From NCBI RefSeq assembly GCF_000617925.1, contig NZ_BAMT01000002.1:62001-126000 (forward strand): a DNA stretch of 64,000 bases, in the 5' to 3' direction. Shown piece by piece: positions 27,429-40,163 of this stretch. This stretch comes from Methylobacillus glycogenes JCM 2850 (GTDB lineage: Bacteria; Pseudomonadota; Gammaproteobacteria; Burkholderiales; Methylophilaceae). Below the pieces are notes generated by a model. It had not been told where the DNA came from and ran no database searches. It saw nothing but the letters and a program-made list of their open reading frames with translations. Both the position numbers and the translations under genes were made by a program. Within the stretch, counting starts at the first letter, position 1; every line of letters starts with the position of its first letter.

Positions 27429-30003
27429 ATGGCGGCAGCAAACAGCCGGTTATGGTTCCGGCTTCTTATTCTGGCTTTAGGCTATTGCGCTGTTGGCATG
27501 CTGGGTAGTCTGTTGCCTGTATTGATGCCGTCCTTGAGCCTGGTCTGGCTACCATCAGGCATTGCCGTAGCAGCCTTGATGCGCTGGGGCATGCATTATT
27601 GGCCAGGCATTCTGCTGGGTGCCTTGCTTGCAGGCTTGCCTATCTTGCAGCAGGGCGGTCTCAGCCTGCCTGCCATCATTATTCTCGCCTTTGTCCACAC
27701 CGTGGCTCCGCTGCTCAGCGCCTGGATCTTACGCGTGCTGGGCATGCAGCCTGCGCTACAACGTATACGCGATATTCCACTGATGGTGTTTGGCGTGGCA
27801 GTGGGCATGTTTGCCGCTGCCAGTGGGGCCGCCGCCATGCTGTTTTATGCCCAGCTGATTCCGCAGCATGCCTTGGAAAACTTTGTGCTGCAGTTCTGGA
27901 TTGCCAATGTGGTCGATGTGCTACTGCTGTTGCCCTTGCTGCTGAATATATCCCTCAAGGCCTTGAGCCAGCTCTGGCTAGAGCGCAAGCGTTACCTGCT
28001 GTTGGCACTGCTGGTCACTGCCATGGAAGTGGCGATATTCCAGTTTGTGCCTGGATATGCCGAGCAATACATCGTGCTGGCCTTCTTTGTGCTGCCGTTT
28101 GTGGTGGTGCTTGCCATGCGCCTGGGCGTGATTGGCTCTGCCATCATGGTCTTGCTGCTTTCCTTGGTTGCCCTGTTGAGCGTTGGTGAACAGGGCGAGC
28201 AATCTAGCTGGGCCTTGTGGGTATTTATCAGCACACTGTCCTTGGTATCTCTGCTCATCACGGCCTTGCAGGCCTCGCGTGAGTTGACCGAAAAAGCCTT
28301 GCGTAACAGTGAGAACAAGCTCAGGGCCGTGGTTGACCATGCGCAGGACGGCATAGTCAGCATTGATGATCAAGGTAAGCTGGTGGAATTCAACCATGCG
28401 GCTGAGCGCATGTTTGGCTACAAGCGTGAAGAAGTGCTGGGTAAGCTCTTGGTTGAGACCTTGATTCCACCCAATATGCGCGAGGCGCATATACGTGGGC
28501 ATCACAAGTATTTGCAGACTGGCAGCACCGATATTCTCAACCGCCGCCTGGAGATTCAGGCGTTGCGTGCCGATGGCACAGAGTTCCCCGTTGAGCTGAC
28601 GATTACCTCGCTCAAGGAGCAAGGCCTACCGCTGCTGACTGGTTTCTTCCGCGACTTAACCGAGCGGCGCAAGGTAGAAAGCGAAATACGCAATCTGGCG
28701 TTCTTTGATGCCTTGACTGGCCTGCCGAATCGACGCTTGTTGATGGATAGGCTAAACCAGGCTATCGCCGCCAGTGTGCGCCACGAAAAACACGGCGCGG
28801 TGCTGTTTATAGACCTGGATGACTTCAAAGCGCTGAATGATTCGCGCGGGCATGATGTGGGTGACCTGTTGCTGGTGGAAGTGTCCAAACGCTTGCGCCA
28901 GTGTGTGCGCAATGAAGATACCGTGGCGCGTCTGGGCGGTGACGAATTTGTCATTGTGCTGGAAGACATGAGCTTGAATCTGGAGCAGGCCCTGGCGCAG
29001 ACCAAGCTGGTAGCGCAGAAGGTGCTGGAAACTGTGAATCAACCTATCAGTTGGGCGAGATTGAGCACCATAACTCTTCCAGCATAGGTATCGTGCTGTT
29101 CAATGGTAACTTCGTCAGCATAGATGAACTGCTCAAGCGTTCTGATACTGCCATGTATGAAGCCAAGGCCGCTGGGCGCAACACCTTGCGCTTCTTTGAC
29201 CCGGCCATGCAGGCGGCGCTGGAAAAGCGCGTGGATATGGAATTGCAGTTACGTCTGGCCTTGGTGCAAGAGCAGTTGCGCTTGTACTGTCAGGTACAGG
29301 TGGATGATGAGCGCCGGGTATTTGGCGCCGAAGTGTTGTTACGCTGGCAGCACCCTGAACATGGTCTGTTGTCTCCCAAGGAGTTTGTCTCAATTGCTGA
29401 AGATAGCGGACTGATTGTCTCTATAGGGCGCTGGGTGCTTTACAACGCCTGCTTGCAATTGAAATCCTGGGAAGGCAGGCCGGGTTTGGACAGCATGCAG
29501 TTGGCAGTCAACGTCAGTGCACGCCAGTTCCGCCACAGTGATTTTGTTGATGAAGTGCTGAAGATATTGCAGACCACGGGGCTGATCCCAGCCTGCTCAA
29601 GTTGGAGCTGACCGAAAGCGTGGTGCTGGATAATCTGGCCGATGCAGTGGCCAAGATGAATGCGCTGCGTGAACTAGGTGTGCGCTTCTCCATGGATGAT
29701 TTCGGCACTGGTTACTCCTCGCTGGCTTATCTCAAGCGCCTGCCGCTGACGCAGGTGAAGATAGACCGCTCCTTTGTGCGCGATATTGCCGAGGATGCCA
29801 GTGATGCTGCGATTGTGCAGGCCATATTGGCGATGAGTAATACCCTGGGACTCAAGGTGATTGCCGAAGGGGTGGAAACCGAGGCGCAGTTCCAGCTATT
29901 GCAGAGTTACGGTTGCCGCTTCTTCCAGGGCTATTTGTTCTCCAAGCCGCTGCAAATTGATGAATTCGAGCGATTGCTCAAGGATCACGACTTTTTATTA
30001 TGA
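27429..30003 (+). CDS. MASE1-PAS-GGDEF-EAL cyclic-di-GMP protein (two frameshifts)
   Basis: The reconstructed product has about 858 residues. An N-terminal MASE1-type membrane sensor with about eight helices (residues 8-280) is followed by a PAS domain (294-415), GGDEF (about 420-585) and EAL (about 600-855). The GGDEF active site is intact (RLGGDEF) and is preceded at the right distance by an inhibitory-site RxxD (RNED). The EAL motif is changed to EVL (GAEVLLRW), while DDFGTGYSSL and KIDRSF are kept. It could make and break cyclic-di-GMP in response to an unknown signal. Frames break at 29043 (adding C gives NQPYQLGEIEHH) and at 29578-29581 (adding G gives TTGADPSLLKLELTES). It lies inside the trp operon. 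Confidence 0.9.
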
Positions 30004-30069
30004 GCTTGCATCCCCATTCTTGAGGGATGCAGCGCTAAGCAAGTGCAGGAAACAGACAAGGAAAACACT

Positions 30070-30636
30070 ATGTTGCTGATGCTAGATAACTACGATTCCT
30101 TTACCTATAACCTGGTGCAATATCTGGGTGAACTGGGTCAGGACGTGCAGGTGCACCGCAATGACGAGATAGACCTGGCCACGGTGGCCGCGCTCAAGCC
30201 GCGCCATATCGTCATTTCTCCCGGCCCCTGTACACCGAATGAAGCCGGGATTTCCGTGCCCTTGATCCATGAGTTTGCGGGCAAGATTCCCATTCTCGGC
30301 GTGTGCCTGGGTCACCAGAGCATAGGCCAGGCCTTTGGCGGCAAGATTGTGCATGCCAAGCAATTGATGCACGGCAAGACTTCAGAGATACACCATGCCG
30401 ATAAGGGCGTGTTCCAGGGCCTGCCCAACCCTTATATCGCCACGCGTTACCACTCGCTGGTGATAGAGCGCGAAAGCATCCCTGATTGCCTGGAAATTAC
30501 CGCCTGGACTGAAGATGGCGAGATCATGGGCGTGCGCCACAAGACCCTGGCGGTGGAAGGGGTGCAGTTCCACCCTGAGTCCATCTTGACCCAGTACGGC
30601 CATGAGTTGCTGAATAACTTCCTGAAAGCTTATTGA
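30070..30636 (+). CDS. trpG: Anthranilate synthase component II (glutamine amidotransferase)
   Basis: TrpG supplies ammonia from glutamine to TrpE. The 188-residue class I amidotransferase starts [19 protein letters not shown] and has the oxyanion [11 protein letters not shown], the nucleophile Cys in [16 protein letters not shown] and the catalytic His-Glu in [10 protein letters not shown]. In some bacteria the same protein (PabA) also serves p-aminobenzoate synthesis. The ATG at 30070 has a weak ribosome site (AAGGAAAA upstream). Its stop overlaps the trpD start by 1 base. Confidence 0.96.
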   Translation: MLLMLDNYDSFTYNLVQYLGELGQDVQVHRNDEIDLATVAALKPRHIVISPGPCTPNEAGISVPLIHEFAGKIPILGVCLGHQSIGQAFGGKIVHAKQLMHGKTSEIHHADKGVFQGLPNPYIATRYHSLVIERESIPDCLEITAWTEDGEIMGVRHKTLAVEGVQFHPESILTQYGHELLNNFLKAY

Positions 30637-31661
30637 TGAGTATCAGCCCTAAAATCGCTCTGCAGAAACTCATCGATCATGAGGATTTCACGCATGAGGA
30701 AATGCTGGCCGTGATGCAGCAGATCATGGGTGGCGAGTTTACCGCCATTCAGATTGCGGGTTTCCTCGCGGGCTTGCGCGTCAAGGGTGAAACCGTGACC
30801 GAGATTGCAGCCGCGGCGCAGGTGATGCGCGAGCTATCCAGTAAAGTTGAGATAGCCGATAACCGCCATTTGATTGATACCTGTGGTACTGGTGGTGCCG
30901 CCAACAAGGCGTTTAATGTATCCACGGCCTCTGCCTTTGTTGCCGCAGGCGCTGGCGCACGTATCGCCAAACATGGCGGCCGCGCGGCTTCGTCCAAGAG
31001 TGGTTCTGCCGATGTGCTGGAGGCTTTGGGTGTCAATATTGCGTTGACACCAGAGCAAGTAGCCCGCTGCGTCAATGAAGCAGGCATAGGCTTTATGTTT
31101 GCGCCCAACCACCACAGTGCCATGAAATATGCCGCTCCGGTCCGGCGCGAGCTGGGTGTACGCACCATGTTCAATCTATTGGGCCCCATGACCAACCCGG
31201 CAGGGGCCAAGCGTCAAGTCATGGGTGTGTTCCACCGTGATTTGGTGAGCTTGCTTGCGCATACGCTCAAGCAATTGGGTAGCGAGCATGTCATGGTGGT
31301 GCACAGTGCCGATGAGATGGATGAAATTTCCTTTGCCGCCGATACCTATGTGGCTGAGCTCAAGGATGGCGCAGTCCGTGAATACACCCTCAACCCACGC
31401 CAGTTCGGCATGGTGTTGCACGATATAGATAGCATACGGGTAGAGAATGCCCAGCAATCCAGTGAAATTCTGCTCTCGGTGCTGGCGGGTGAGCCTGGCC
31501 CGGCACGCGATATTGTGCTGCTTAACGCGGGTGCGGCGATTTATGTATCTGGCCTGGTAGCCAATCTGCCTGCGGGGATTGCCCAGGCTGCAAACTCTCT
31601 GGATAGCGGAGCGGCACTGGCCAAGCTGGAGCTATTGAGGCGCTTGAGTCAGCAAGCATGA
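30636..31661 (+). CDS. trpD: Anthranilate phosphoribosyltransferase
   Basis: TrpD joins anthranilate to PRPP. The 341-residue product has the PRPP loop DTCGTGGAANKAFNVSTASAFVAAGAG, the KHGGRAASSKSGSADVLEALG motif and FNLLGPMTNPAGAKRQVMGV, all family markers. The ATG at 30636 overlaps the trpG stop. The next ORF overlaps the trpD stop by 4 bases, so translation of the chain is coupled. Confidence 0.96.
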   Translation: MSISPKIALQKLIDHEDFTHEEMLAVMQQIMGGEFTAIQIAGFLAGLRVKGETVTEIAAAAQVMRELSSKVEIADNRHLIDTCGTGGAANKAFNVSTASAFVAAGAGARIAKHGGRAASSKSGSADVLEALGVNIALTPEQVARCVNEAGIGFMFAPNHHSAMKYAAPVRRELGVRTMFNLLGPMTNPAGAKRQVMGVFHRDLVSLLAHTLKQLGSEHVMVVHSADEMDEISFAADTYVAELKDGAVREYTLNPRQFGMVLHDIDSIRVENAQQSSEILLSVLAGEPGPARDIVLLNAGAAIYVSGLVANLPAGIAQAANSLDSGAALAKLELLRRLSQQA

Positions 31662-32124
31662 TGCGCTTGTTGCTGGTCATCGCCATTGCGCTGACTTACA
31701 CCGTCTGGCATTTCTCGTCGGCGCAGCGATAGCGGCAGATGTATCTGCGCTGACGACAGCGCCAGCAGAGCATGAGCATACGCGCGATGCTGATCATGAC
31801 AGAATATTGCAGGCTTTTCGCGCGCGTGAAAGTGGCGTGGCAGTGCAGGGCCAGGGGCGCGTAATCAAGGTGTTGCCCGATGACAATGATGGCTCCAGGC
31901 ACCAGCGTTTTATCTTACGTCTGGATCAGGACATGACATTGTTGCTGGCGCATAATATTGACCTTGCGCCCAGACTGGCAGGGTTGCAGTCTGGTGACGA
32001 AGTGGCTTTCAGTGGCATCTATGAATGGAATGCCAAGGGTGGGGTGGTGCACTGGACGCATCATGACCCACGCGGTCAACATAAAGCGGGGTGGCTGCGT
32101 TACAAAGGCAGCAGCTATCAATAG
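31658..32124 (+). CDS. DUF3465 protein (one frameshift)
   Basis: The reconstructed protein has about 155 residues: a signal peptide or membrane anchor (MRLLLVIAIALTYTVWHF and following), then a His-rich linker and a DUF3465 domain (QGRVIKVLPDDNDGSRHQRFILRL, NIDLAPRLAGLQSGDEVAFSGIYEWN, GVVHWTHHDP). DUF3465 looks like an OB-fold nuclease-associated domain and has no known activity. The frame is lost at 31711-31713; adding one T gives WHFLVGAAIAADVSAL. The start overlaps the trpD stop, so it is a member of the trp transcript, although no link to Trp synthesis is apparent. Confidence 0.8.
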
Positions 32125-32252
32125 CGTATTACTCTGCGCGTAAATTTATTCAGGCAGCTTTGATGCAATAGCCTTAATTCATCAGCCTCAATTACTCATT
32201 AATCAAGTCCGGCCCAGACCATGGTCGGGCAACACTAGGTGACTCAACAGCA

Positions 32253-33041
32253 ATGTCCGATATTCTCGACAAGATACTTGAAGTTAAACGCACAGAGATT
32301 GCCGCGGCCAAAGCCGTGCGCTCACTGGCTGAAGTGCAGGCCGCAGCGCGTGCCCAGCCCCAGCCACGGGGCTTCGTCAAAGCCCTGCAGGATAAAATCG
32401 CCGCAGGTAAGGCCGCGGTCATTGCCGAGATCAAGAAAGCCAGCCCATCCAAAGGCGTGATACGTGCAGATTTTCGCCCTGCTGAAATTGCCGCTAGTTA
32501 TGCCCAGCATGGGGCCGCCTGTCTCTCGGTATTGACCGATGAGCAGTTTTTCCAGGGCAGTGCAGCCTATTTGCAGGCAGCACGTGCGGCTTGTGATATC
32601 CCGGTGCTGCGCAAGGATTTCATGATAGATGCCTATCAAGTCTATGAAGCCCGCGCCATGGGCGCAGACTGCATCTTGCTGATCGCCGCAGCCTTGAGTC
32701 TGGAAACCATGCAGCAACTTGAAGCCCTGGCGCATGAGCTAGGCATGGGGGTGCTAGTGGAGGTGCATAACGCGGAAGAGTTGGAACTGGCCCTGCAATT
32801 GCAAACACCGCTGCTGGGCATTAACAACCGTAACCTGCGTACCTTTGAGGTGACGCTGGACACCACGCTGGGTCTATTGTCGCGCATTCCGGCAGGCAAG
32901 ATCATCGTCACCGAGTCTGGTATTTTCACCGCAGAAGATGTGGCATTGATGCGCAGCAATGCGGTGCATACCTTCCTGGTGGGCGAGGCCTTTATGCGCC
33001 AGCCTGACCCTGGCCTGGCCCTGTCCCAAGTGTTTGCCTGA
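32253..33041 (+). CDS. trpC: Indole-3-glycerol phosphate synthase
   Basis: TrpC closes the indole ring in Trp synthesis. The 262-residue TIM-barrel protein starts [20 protein letters not shown] and has [19 protein letters not shown] (catalytic Lys), [40 protein letters not shown] and VTESGI, all normal. It is separated from the DUF3465 gene by 128 bases, in which a weak inverted repeat (GGCCCAGACC/GGTCGGGC) and a possible promoter cannot be excluded. hemB follows after 11 bases. Confidence 0.96.
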   Translation: MSDILDKILEVKRTEIAAAKAVRSLAEVQAAARAQPQPRGFVKALQDKIAAGKAAVIAEIKKASPSKGVIRADFRPAEIAASYAQHGAACLSVLTDEQFFQGSAAYLQAARAACDIPVLRKDFMIDAYQVYEARAMGADCILLIAAALSLETMQQLEALAHELGMGVLVEVHNAEELELALQLQTPLLGINNRNLRTFEVTLDTTLGLLSRIPAGKIIVTESGIFTAEDVALMRSNAVHTFLVGEAFMRQPDPGLALSQVFA

Positions 33042-33046
33042 GATGA

Positions 33047-34682
<1,636 letters not shown>

Positions 34683-34787
34683 GGCAAACGCCTCCTCATT
34701 ACCAATGCATATCAATCTTGCGGTGCTGCTTGCTGTTGAGAGCGACAGCAAGCCACAAGGTTCACTGTCGCGCACATGGTGCAGCCA

Positions 34788-37146
34788 CTAGAACAACTGA
34801 TCTGGGCGCTGCGGCGCTGTGTCCTGCTTTTCTGTCGGCGTGGACGAACCATGGCCAGGGAACAAGAAGCCAGGGATCAGCGAGAACGAAGATTCTTCAG
34901 GCTCAGGTGGTGGGAACTCATGGTAGAAGTACTCCGTGACACCGTCGTGATCATCTTTGGCGCGCAAGCCAGTTGTCGGGTCTATGCGGATGGCCGACAC
35001 ACCAGTCGGTACTTCCAGAGCATTGTCCGGCACGCCTTGCAGCGCAGAGCTCATATAGTCTATCCAGATCGGCAAGGCGGCTTTACCGCCAGTTTCCAGG
35101 CCACCCAGGGATTTAGGCTTGTCGTAGCCCATCCAGGCTATGGCCACCTGCTTGGGGTTGAAGCCTGCAAACCAGGCATCGATCTGATTGTTGGTGGTGC
35201 CTGTCTTGCCTGCCAGATCGGCGCGACCCAGTTGTTTAGCTTGGTGGCTGTACCTATACGCACCACATCCTGCAGCATGGACGTCATGATGAAGGCATTG
35301 CGACCATCAATCACGCGCGGGGCACCTTCTCCCGCCAGTTGCGGCTTGGATTGCTCCAGGGTCTTGCCGCGGCTGTCGACAATCTTGGCGATAATGTATG
35401 GCTTGACGCGGTAACCCCCATTGGCAAATACGGAATACGCACCCGCCATCTGCCAGGCGGTGACCGAGCCTGAACCCAGAGCCATGGCCAGATAGGGTGG
35501 GTGATCCTTGGGCGAGAAGCCAAAGCGTGTGATGTAGTCCTGGGCGTAGTTAACGCCTATGCCTTCCAGAATACGGATGGAAACCATGTTCTTGGACTTG
35601 GTGAGCGCGGTACGCATGCGCATCGGGCCTTCGTACTTGCGGTCGTAGTTCTTGGGCTCCCAGCGCTACCGCTGCCAGTTTCACGCGCCGAGATGGAGAT
35701 GGGTTCATCTTCTATCATGCTGGCCGGAGTAAAGCCTTTTTCCAGTGAGGCCGAGTAAATAAAAGGCTTGAAGCTGGAGCCAGGTTGACGCCAGGCCTGG
35801 GTCACATGGTTGAACTTGTTGCGGTTGAAGTCAAAACCGCCAACCAGTGCACGCACTGCGCCGTTTTGTGGGTCAACCGCCACCAAGCCAGACTCCACTT
35901 GTGGCAGTTGCACGATATGCCATTTATCCGCTTGGTGCAGTACACGGATCACAGCGCCGGGCTTGAGCGTGCGCTTGCTGGCATCTTTTTCTGCCAGGGC
36001 TTTTTGCACAAAGCTGAGGCCATCGCCACTAATCGTGATGTTGCTGCCATCCTTGATATAAGCACTAACCGACTTGGCGTTAGCCGCTGTCACTACCGCG
36101 GGCACCATGCCCTGGAAGGTTTCACTGTCGGCCAAAGCGTTTTCTATCCAGTCGCTCGCACCTGTGCTGACGGTTCTTTCCGGCCCGCGATAGCCATGTC
36201 TGCGGTCGTAATCAATGATGCCTTGCAATACCGCGCGGTTGGCGGCTTCCTGATTGCTCTTGCGTATGGTGGTGTAGACCTTGAGGCCGCTGGAGTAGAT
36301 CTCGTCCTTGTAGCGCTCATACATGGCCTGGCGCACGATCTCGGCAACGTAATCAGCCGAGAGATCGCGCTGGGTGCGGGATTTGCGGTAGCGGTGTGGC
36401 TCTTTCAGTGCTGCTTCATATTGCTTGGCATCGATGTAGCGCAGCTCCTTCATGCGACGCAACACATAATGCTGACGGGCTTCAGCACGTTTGGGGTTGG
36501 CCAGCGGGTTGAAGCGCGAAGGGGCTTTGGGCAGGCCTGCCAGCATGGCCACTTCGCCTATGCTGAGTTGATCCAACGGTTTGCCGTAATAAACCTGGGA
36601 CGCTGCAGCGAAACCATACGAGCGCTGACCTAGGTAAATCTGGTTGATATACAGCTCCAGTATCTGATCTTTGCTCAGGTTGTGTTCAATCTTGATCGAA
36701 AGCAAGGCTTCACTGAGTTTGCGTGTGGCAGTTTTTTCGCTGGAAAGGAAGAAGTTGCGCGCCACCTGCATGGTGATGGTGGAAGCACCCTCCTTGAAGC
36801 TGCCGTGAGTGACGTTGGAGATCGCGGCACGCAGTATGCCCAGAGTATCAACACCGCCATGCTGATAGAAGCGTTCATCCTCAGCCGCCAGAATGGCTTG
36901 CTTGAGTGACTTGGGCGTATTTTCTATGGTGATGAACGCGCGGCGTTCCTCGCCAAATTCCCCGATCAAGTGCCCGTCTTCAGAATAGACGCGCATTGGC
37001 ACCTTGGGTTTGTAATCGGTGAGGGCTTCTAGCGAGGGGAGTTCAGGATAAATCAGGGTGGCCGCGAGGCCGACTAGAGCAGTTGTCACCAATCCAAGAA
37101 TCAGGCCAGCCAGGATGAGGAACTGCCACCATTTTTTCGGGAGCAT
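34788..37146 (-). CDS. mrcA: Penicillin-binding protein 1A (two frameshifts)
   Basis: PBP1A is a bifunctional glycosyltransferase/transpeptidase of the inner membrane. The reconstructed length is about 786 residues. An N-terminal membrane anchor is followed by the glycosyltransferase motifs ILAAEDERFYQHGGVD and EGASTITMQVARNFFLS, and then the transpeptidase domain with RQPGSSFKPFIYSASL (SxxK), SVTAWQMAGAYSVFAN region (SxN-like) and KTGTTN. Frames break near 35663 (adding one base gives SAWEPKNYDRKYEGPMRMR) and near 35238 (giving KAKQLGRADLAGKTGTTNNQIDAWFAG). The tail is Pro/Ser-rich. It is divergent from pilM, as in many proteobacteria. Confidence 0.94.
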
Positions 37147-37310
37147 TGATTTGGGTTCAGTATTTGGTAACAGACGATCGATATTATAAGTTGCATGCGC
37201 GGTTTTTAAAAATGATTAATCTACTTTGACTTAACCAAGACTTGTTGCTAGCATCTAAAGTAAATTATTAGAAGTGTTCGTAAATAACCGCATTAGAAAG
37301 GGAATTTCGT

Positions 37311-38380
37311 TTGAAATTCGACTTCTTTTCTGAGCGTACACCACCTTTGATCGGTGTGGACATCAGTTCCAGCGCGGTCAAGATGGTTGAGCTCACACAG
37401 GGGACCAAGGGGGCTTATCACCTTCAAGCTACGCCATTGCACCCATCGCCAAGGATGCAGTGGTGGACGGCAATATTGTCGGCCTTGATCTGGTGGCTGA
37501 TGCGGTCAAGCGCGCCTGGAAGCTGCTGGCCACACGCGAAAAGCGCGTGGTGCTGGCCCTGCCTGCTACTGCGGTCATTACCAAAAAAGTCATCATGCCT
37601 GCGGGGATGCGGGAATCCGATATGGAATTCCAAGTGGAAACCGAGGCCAATCAATACATCCCGTTTTCGCTGGATGAAGTCAATCTGGATTTTCAGGAGC
37701 TGGGGCCCTCCGGCAATAATCCTGAAGAAGTCGAGGTGCTGATTGCCGCCTCGCGCAAGGAAAAAATAGAAGACAGAGTGGCTGCGGCCGAGGGCGCAGG
37801 GCTTAAGGTCTTGATCATGGATGTAGAGTCATACGCGACGGAAGCCGCCTTTGCGCTGGCAGTGACCGAATTGCCCAAGGCGGGCAAGGGGCAGACGGTC
37901 ATGATGGTGGACATAGGCGCGGTCATGACCCATGTACATGTGTTCCATGAGGGGCAAATGGTACATAGCCGCGAGCAATCCTTTGGCGGTGGTCACCTCA
38001 CTCAGGAAATTCAGCGGCGGTTTGGCGTGACGGTGGAAGAGGCCGAGATTGCCAAGCGTAATGGCGGTTTGCCTGAAAGTTACGAAAGTGAAATTTTGCA
38101 GCCCTTCTTGCAGAGTCTGGTTCAGGAAGTGGCGCGCAGTCTGCAATTCTTTACAAATTCTACGCAATACAATAAGGTAGATCACATCCTGCTAGCCGGA
38201 GGTTGTGCGGCAATCCCAAGTGCTGCTGCGCTGGTGCAGGAGAAGACCCAGGTCAATACCATCGTCGCTAATCCCTTCACCCAGATGTCGGTCAACCCCA
38301 GACTCAAGCAATTACAGATTGCTGCAGATGCCCCTGCGCTCATGATTGCCTGTGGGCTGGCCTTGAGGAGGTTCGACTAA
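37311..38380 (+). CDS. pilM: Type IV pilus assembly protein PilM (one frameshift)
   Basis: PilM is an actin-like cytoplasmic ATPase-fold protein that docks to PilN under the inner membrane. The reconstructed product has about 356 residues, begins TTG at 37311 (MKFDFFSERTPPLIGVDISSSAVKMVEL) and has the ATP-binding VMMVDIGAVMTHVHVFHEG and HILLAGGCAAIP. The frame is lost near 37432; adding one C gives LQATAIAPIAKDAVVDGN. Upstream a ribosome site (AAAGGGA) fits the TTG start. It heads the pilMNOPQ operon. Confidence 0.94.
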
Positions 38381-38381
38381 G

Positions 38382-38969
38382 ATGGTCAGAATCAACTTAT
38401 TACCGCATCGGCAGATACGCCGGGCGGAGCGCCAGCGTCAGTTCAATCTGATGTTAGCCCTGACTGCGGTGGCAGGTGCGGCCATCGTGTTTCTAGGCAC
38501 CACCATACTCGACAGCAAGCTCAGTGCGCAGCAAGAGCGTAATGCCCGCCTGGAAGCTGCCAGTGCCAATCTGGAAAAGCAGATTAGCGAGATCAAGGAA
38601 TTGCGTAATCAGATCCGCAATGTGCTGGAACGCAAGCAGATTGTTGAAAACCTGCAAGTCAATCGTAGCCAGTCGGTGATGATGCTAGATGAAATTTCAC
38701 GCCAGATGCCAGAGGGTATGTATTTGCGTGCACTCAAGCAGCAAGGCAGCGGCATCTTGCTCGAAGGGGTGGCGGATACCAATGCCCGTGTGGCTACGCT
38801 GGTACGCAATTTGTCGGGATCGGATTGGTTGCAGGCGCCCAATTTGCTTGAAATCAAGACGGTTAATACCAATGGCGTCAAGCAGAACAATTTCACGCTG
38901 TCGGTACAACTCAAGGCACCAACCCCGCCCGAGGATGACATCCCGGCAGGCAAGAAAGGCAGGCCATAG
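38382..38969 (+). CDS. pilN: Type IV pilus assembly protein PilN
   Basis: The 195-residue product starts MVRINLLPHRQIRRAERQRQ, the conserved N-terminal peptide by which PilN binds PilM, then has one membrane helix (about residues 22-45), a periplasmic coiled coil (50-90) and a ferredoxin-like domain. It forms a hetero-dimer with PilO in the inner-membrane alignment complex. The start is 1 base after the pilM stop and its end overlaps pilO. Confidence 0.94.
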   Translation: MVRINLLPHRQIRRAERQRQFNLMLALTAVAGAAIVFLGTTILDSKLSAQQERNARLEAASANLEKQISEIKELRNQIRNVLERKQIVENLQVNRSQSVMMLDEISRQMPEGMYLRALKQQGSGILLEGVADTNARVATLVRNLSGSDWLQAPNLLEIKTVNTNGVKQNNFTLSVQLKAPTPPEDDIPAGKKGRP

Positions 38970-39604
38970 TGAACCTGCAAGAACTCAATAATATTGATTT
39001 TAACAACGCGGGTAGTCTGCCTTTGCCGGTCAAGGCTGGCATGCTGGCGGTGATATTGGCCATGTTGGTGTTTGCAGGTTACTGGTTTTTCTGGAGCCCG
39101 GCCATGGAAGAACTGGATCAGGCACGCGCCAAGGAAACCGAGTTACGCGATACTTTCCTCAGCAAGAAGCGCCAGGCCATCAATCTTGAAGCCTATAAAC
39201 AACAGATGGTGGAGATTGAACGCACTTTTGGCGCATTGGTAAAGCAGCTGCCGGATAGATCGCAGATGGATGGCTTGCTCACTGACATCAATCAGGTGGG
39301 CTTGGAGCGCGGTCTGGAGTTTGAACTGTTCAAGCCTGGCCAGGAGGTGATTGCAGATTTCTACGCCGAAATGCCCATCTCGATCAAAGTCACTGGCAAT
39401 TATCACGACCTGGGGGCTTTTGCCGGAGATATTGCCCGCCTGCCGCGTATTGTTACTCTCAATGACATTGTCATCAGCTCGCCAGGCAAAGACAGTAAGG
39501 ATGGTCGCCTGGTGATTGAAGCTGTGGCGCGTACCTATCGTTATCTGGATGCCAATGAAATTGCCAGCAAGAAGCAGGCAGAGAAGAAGGCGGCCAAGCA
39601 ATGA
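38969..39604 (+). CDS. pilO: Type IV pilus assembly protein PilO
   Basis: The 211-residue product has a short cytoplasmic tail (LQELNNIDFNNAGSLPLPVKAG), one membrane helix (about 25-45), a coiled coil (50-90) and a periplasmic domain with IELFKP-type GLEFELFKPGQEV and ISIKVTGNYHDLGAFAGDIARLPRIVTL, both PilO markers. The start is a GTG at 38969. It overlaps pilN and pilP by a few bases. Confidence 0.94.
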   Translation: MNLQELNNIDFNNAGSLPLPVKAGMLAVILAMLVFAGYWFFWSPAMEELDQARAKETELRDTFLSKKRQAINLEAYKQQMVEIERTFGALVKQLPDRSQMDGLLTDINQVGLERGLEFELFKPGQEVIADFYAEMPISIKVTGNYHDLGAFAGDIARLPRIVTLNDIVISSPGKDSKDGRLVIEAVARTYRYLDANEIASKKQAEKKAAKQ

Positions 39605-40152
39605 GTATCTTGAACTTGAAGCCTAGCTTTAATTCCATGCCCAGCCGTTGGGGTGGCGCTGTACTTGTCTCGTTGGCTTTGCTGCTGGTCGCTTGCAGTA
39701 ATGAGCAGGGCGATGATCTGGATCAATTCATTCGCGATGCGGGCAATGATATGCAAGCACGGATTGAGCCTTTGCCTGAAGTTTTGCCCTATGTGGCAGC
39801 GACTTATAACGAGGATGGTTTGCTCGGTGACCCCTTCAGGCCAAAGAAAATAGTTAATGCTCGCAGCAGTAGCCTGCAACCGAATATGAATCGTCCGCGC
39901 GAACCTTTGGAGGCTTTCCCGCTGGAAAGTCTGAAATTTGTCGGTTCACTTTCCAAAGAAAAGCTGCGCTACGCCTTGATACAGACCCCGGACAATATGG
40001 TGCAGCAAGTGAAGTTGGGCAGTTATATGGGTGAAAACTTTGGGATTGTCACCAGCATTACCGAGACGGGATTGACGCTCAAGGAAATCATCCAGGATGA
40101 ATTGACGGGTGACTGGACAGAGCGGACTTCCAGCATTGAATTGCAGGAATAA
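39601..40152 (+). CDS. pilP: Type IV pilus assembly lipoprotein PilP
   Basis: The 183-residue lipoprotein has a signal ending LLLVACSNE (lipobox LVAC), an acidic linker (DDLDQFIRDAGNDM) and the beta-rich PilP domain with LESLKFVGSLSKEKLRYALIQTPDN and VKLGSYMGENFGIVTSI. PilP links the PilNO complex to the PilQ secretin. The start overlaps the pilO stop by 4 bases. Confidence 0.94.
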   Translation: MSILNLKPSFNSMPSRWGGAVLVSLALLLVACSNEQGDDLDQFIRDAGNDMQARIEPLPEVLPYVAATYNEDGLLGDPFRPKKIVNARSSSLQPNMNRPREPLEAFPLESLKFVGSLSKEKLRYALIQTPDNMVQQVKLGSYMGENFGIVTSITETGLTLKEIIQDELTGDWTERTSSIELQE

Positions 40153-40163
40153 AGGTAAAAAAT

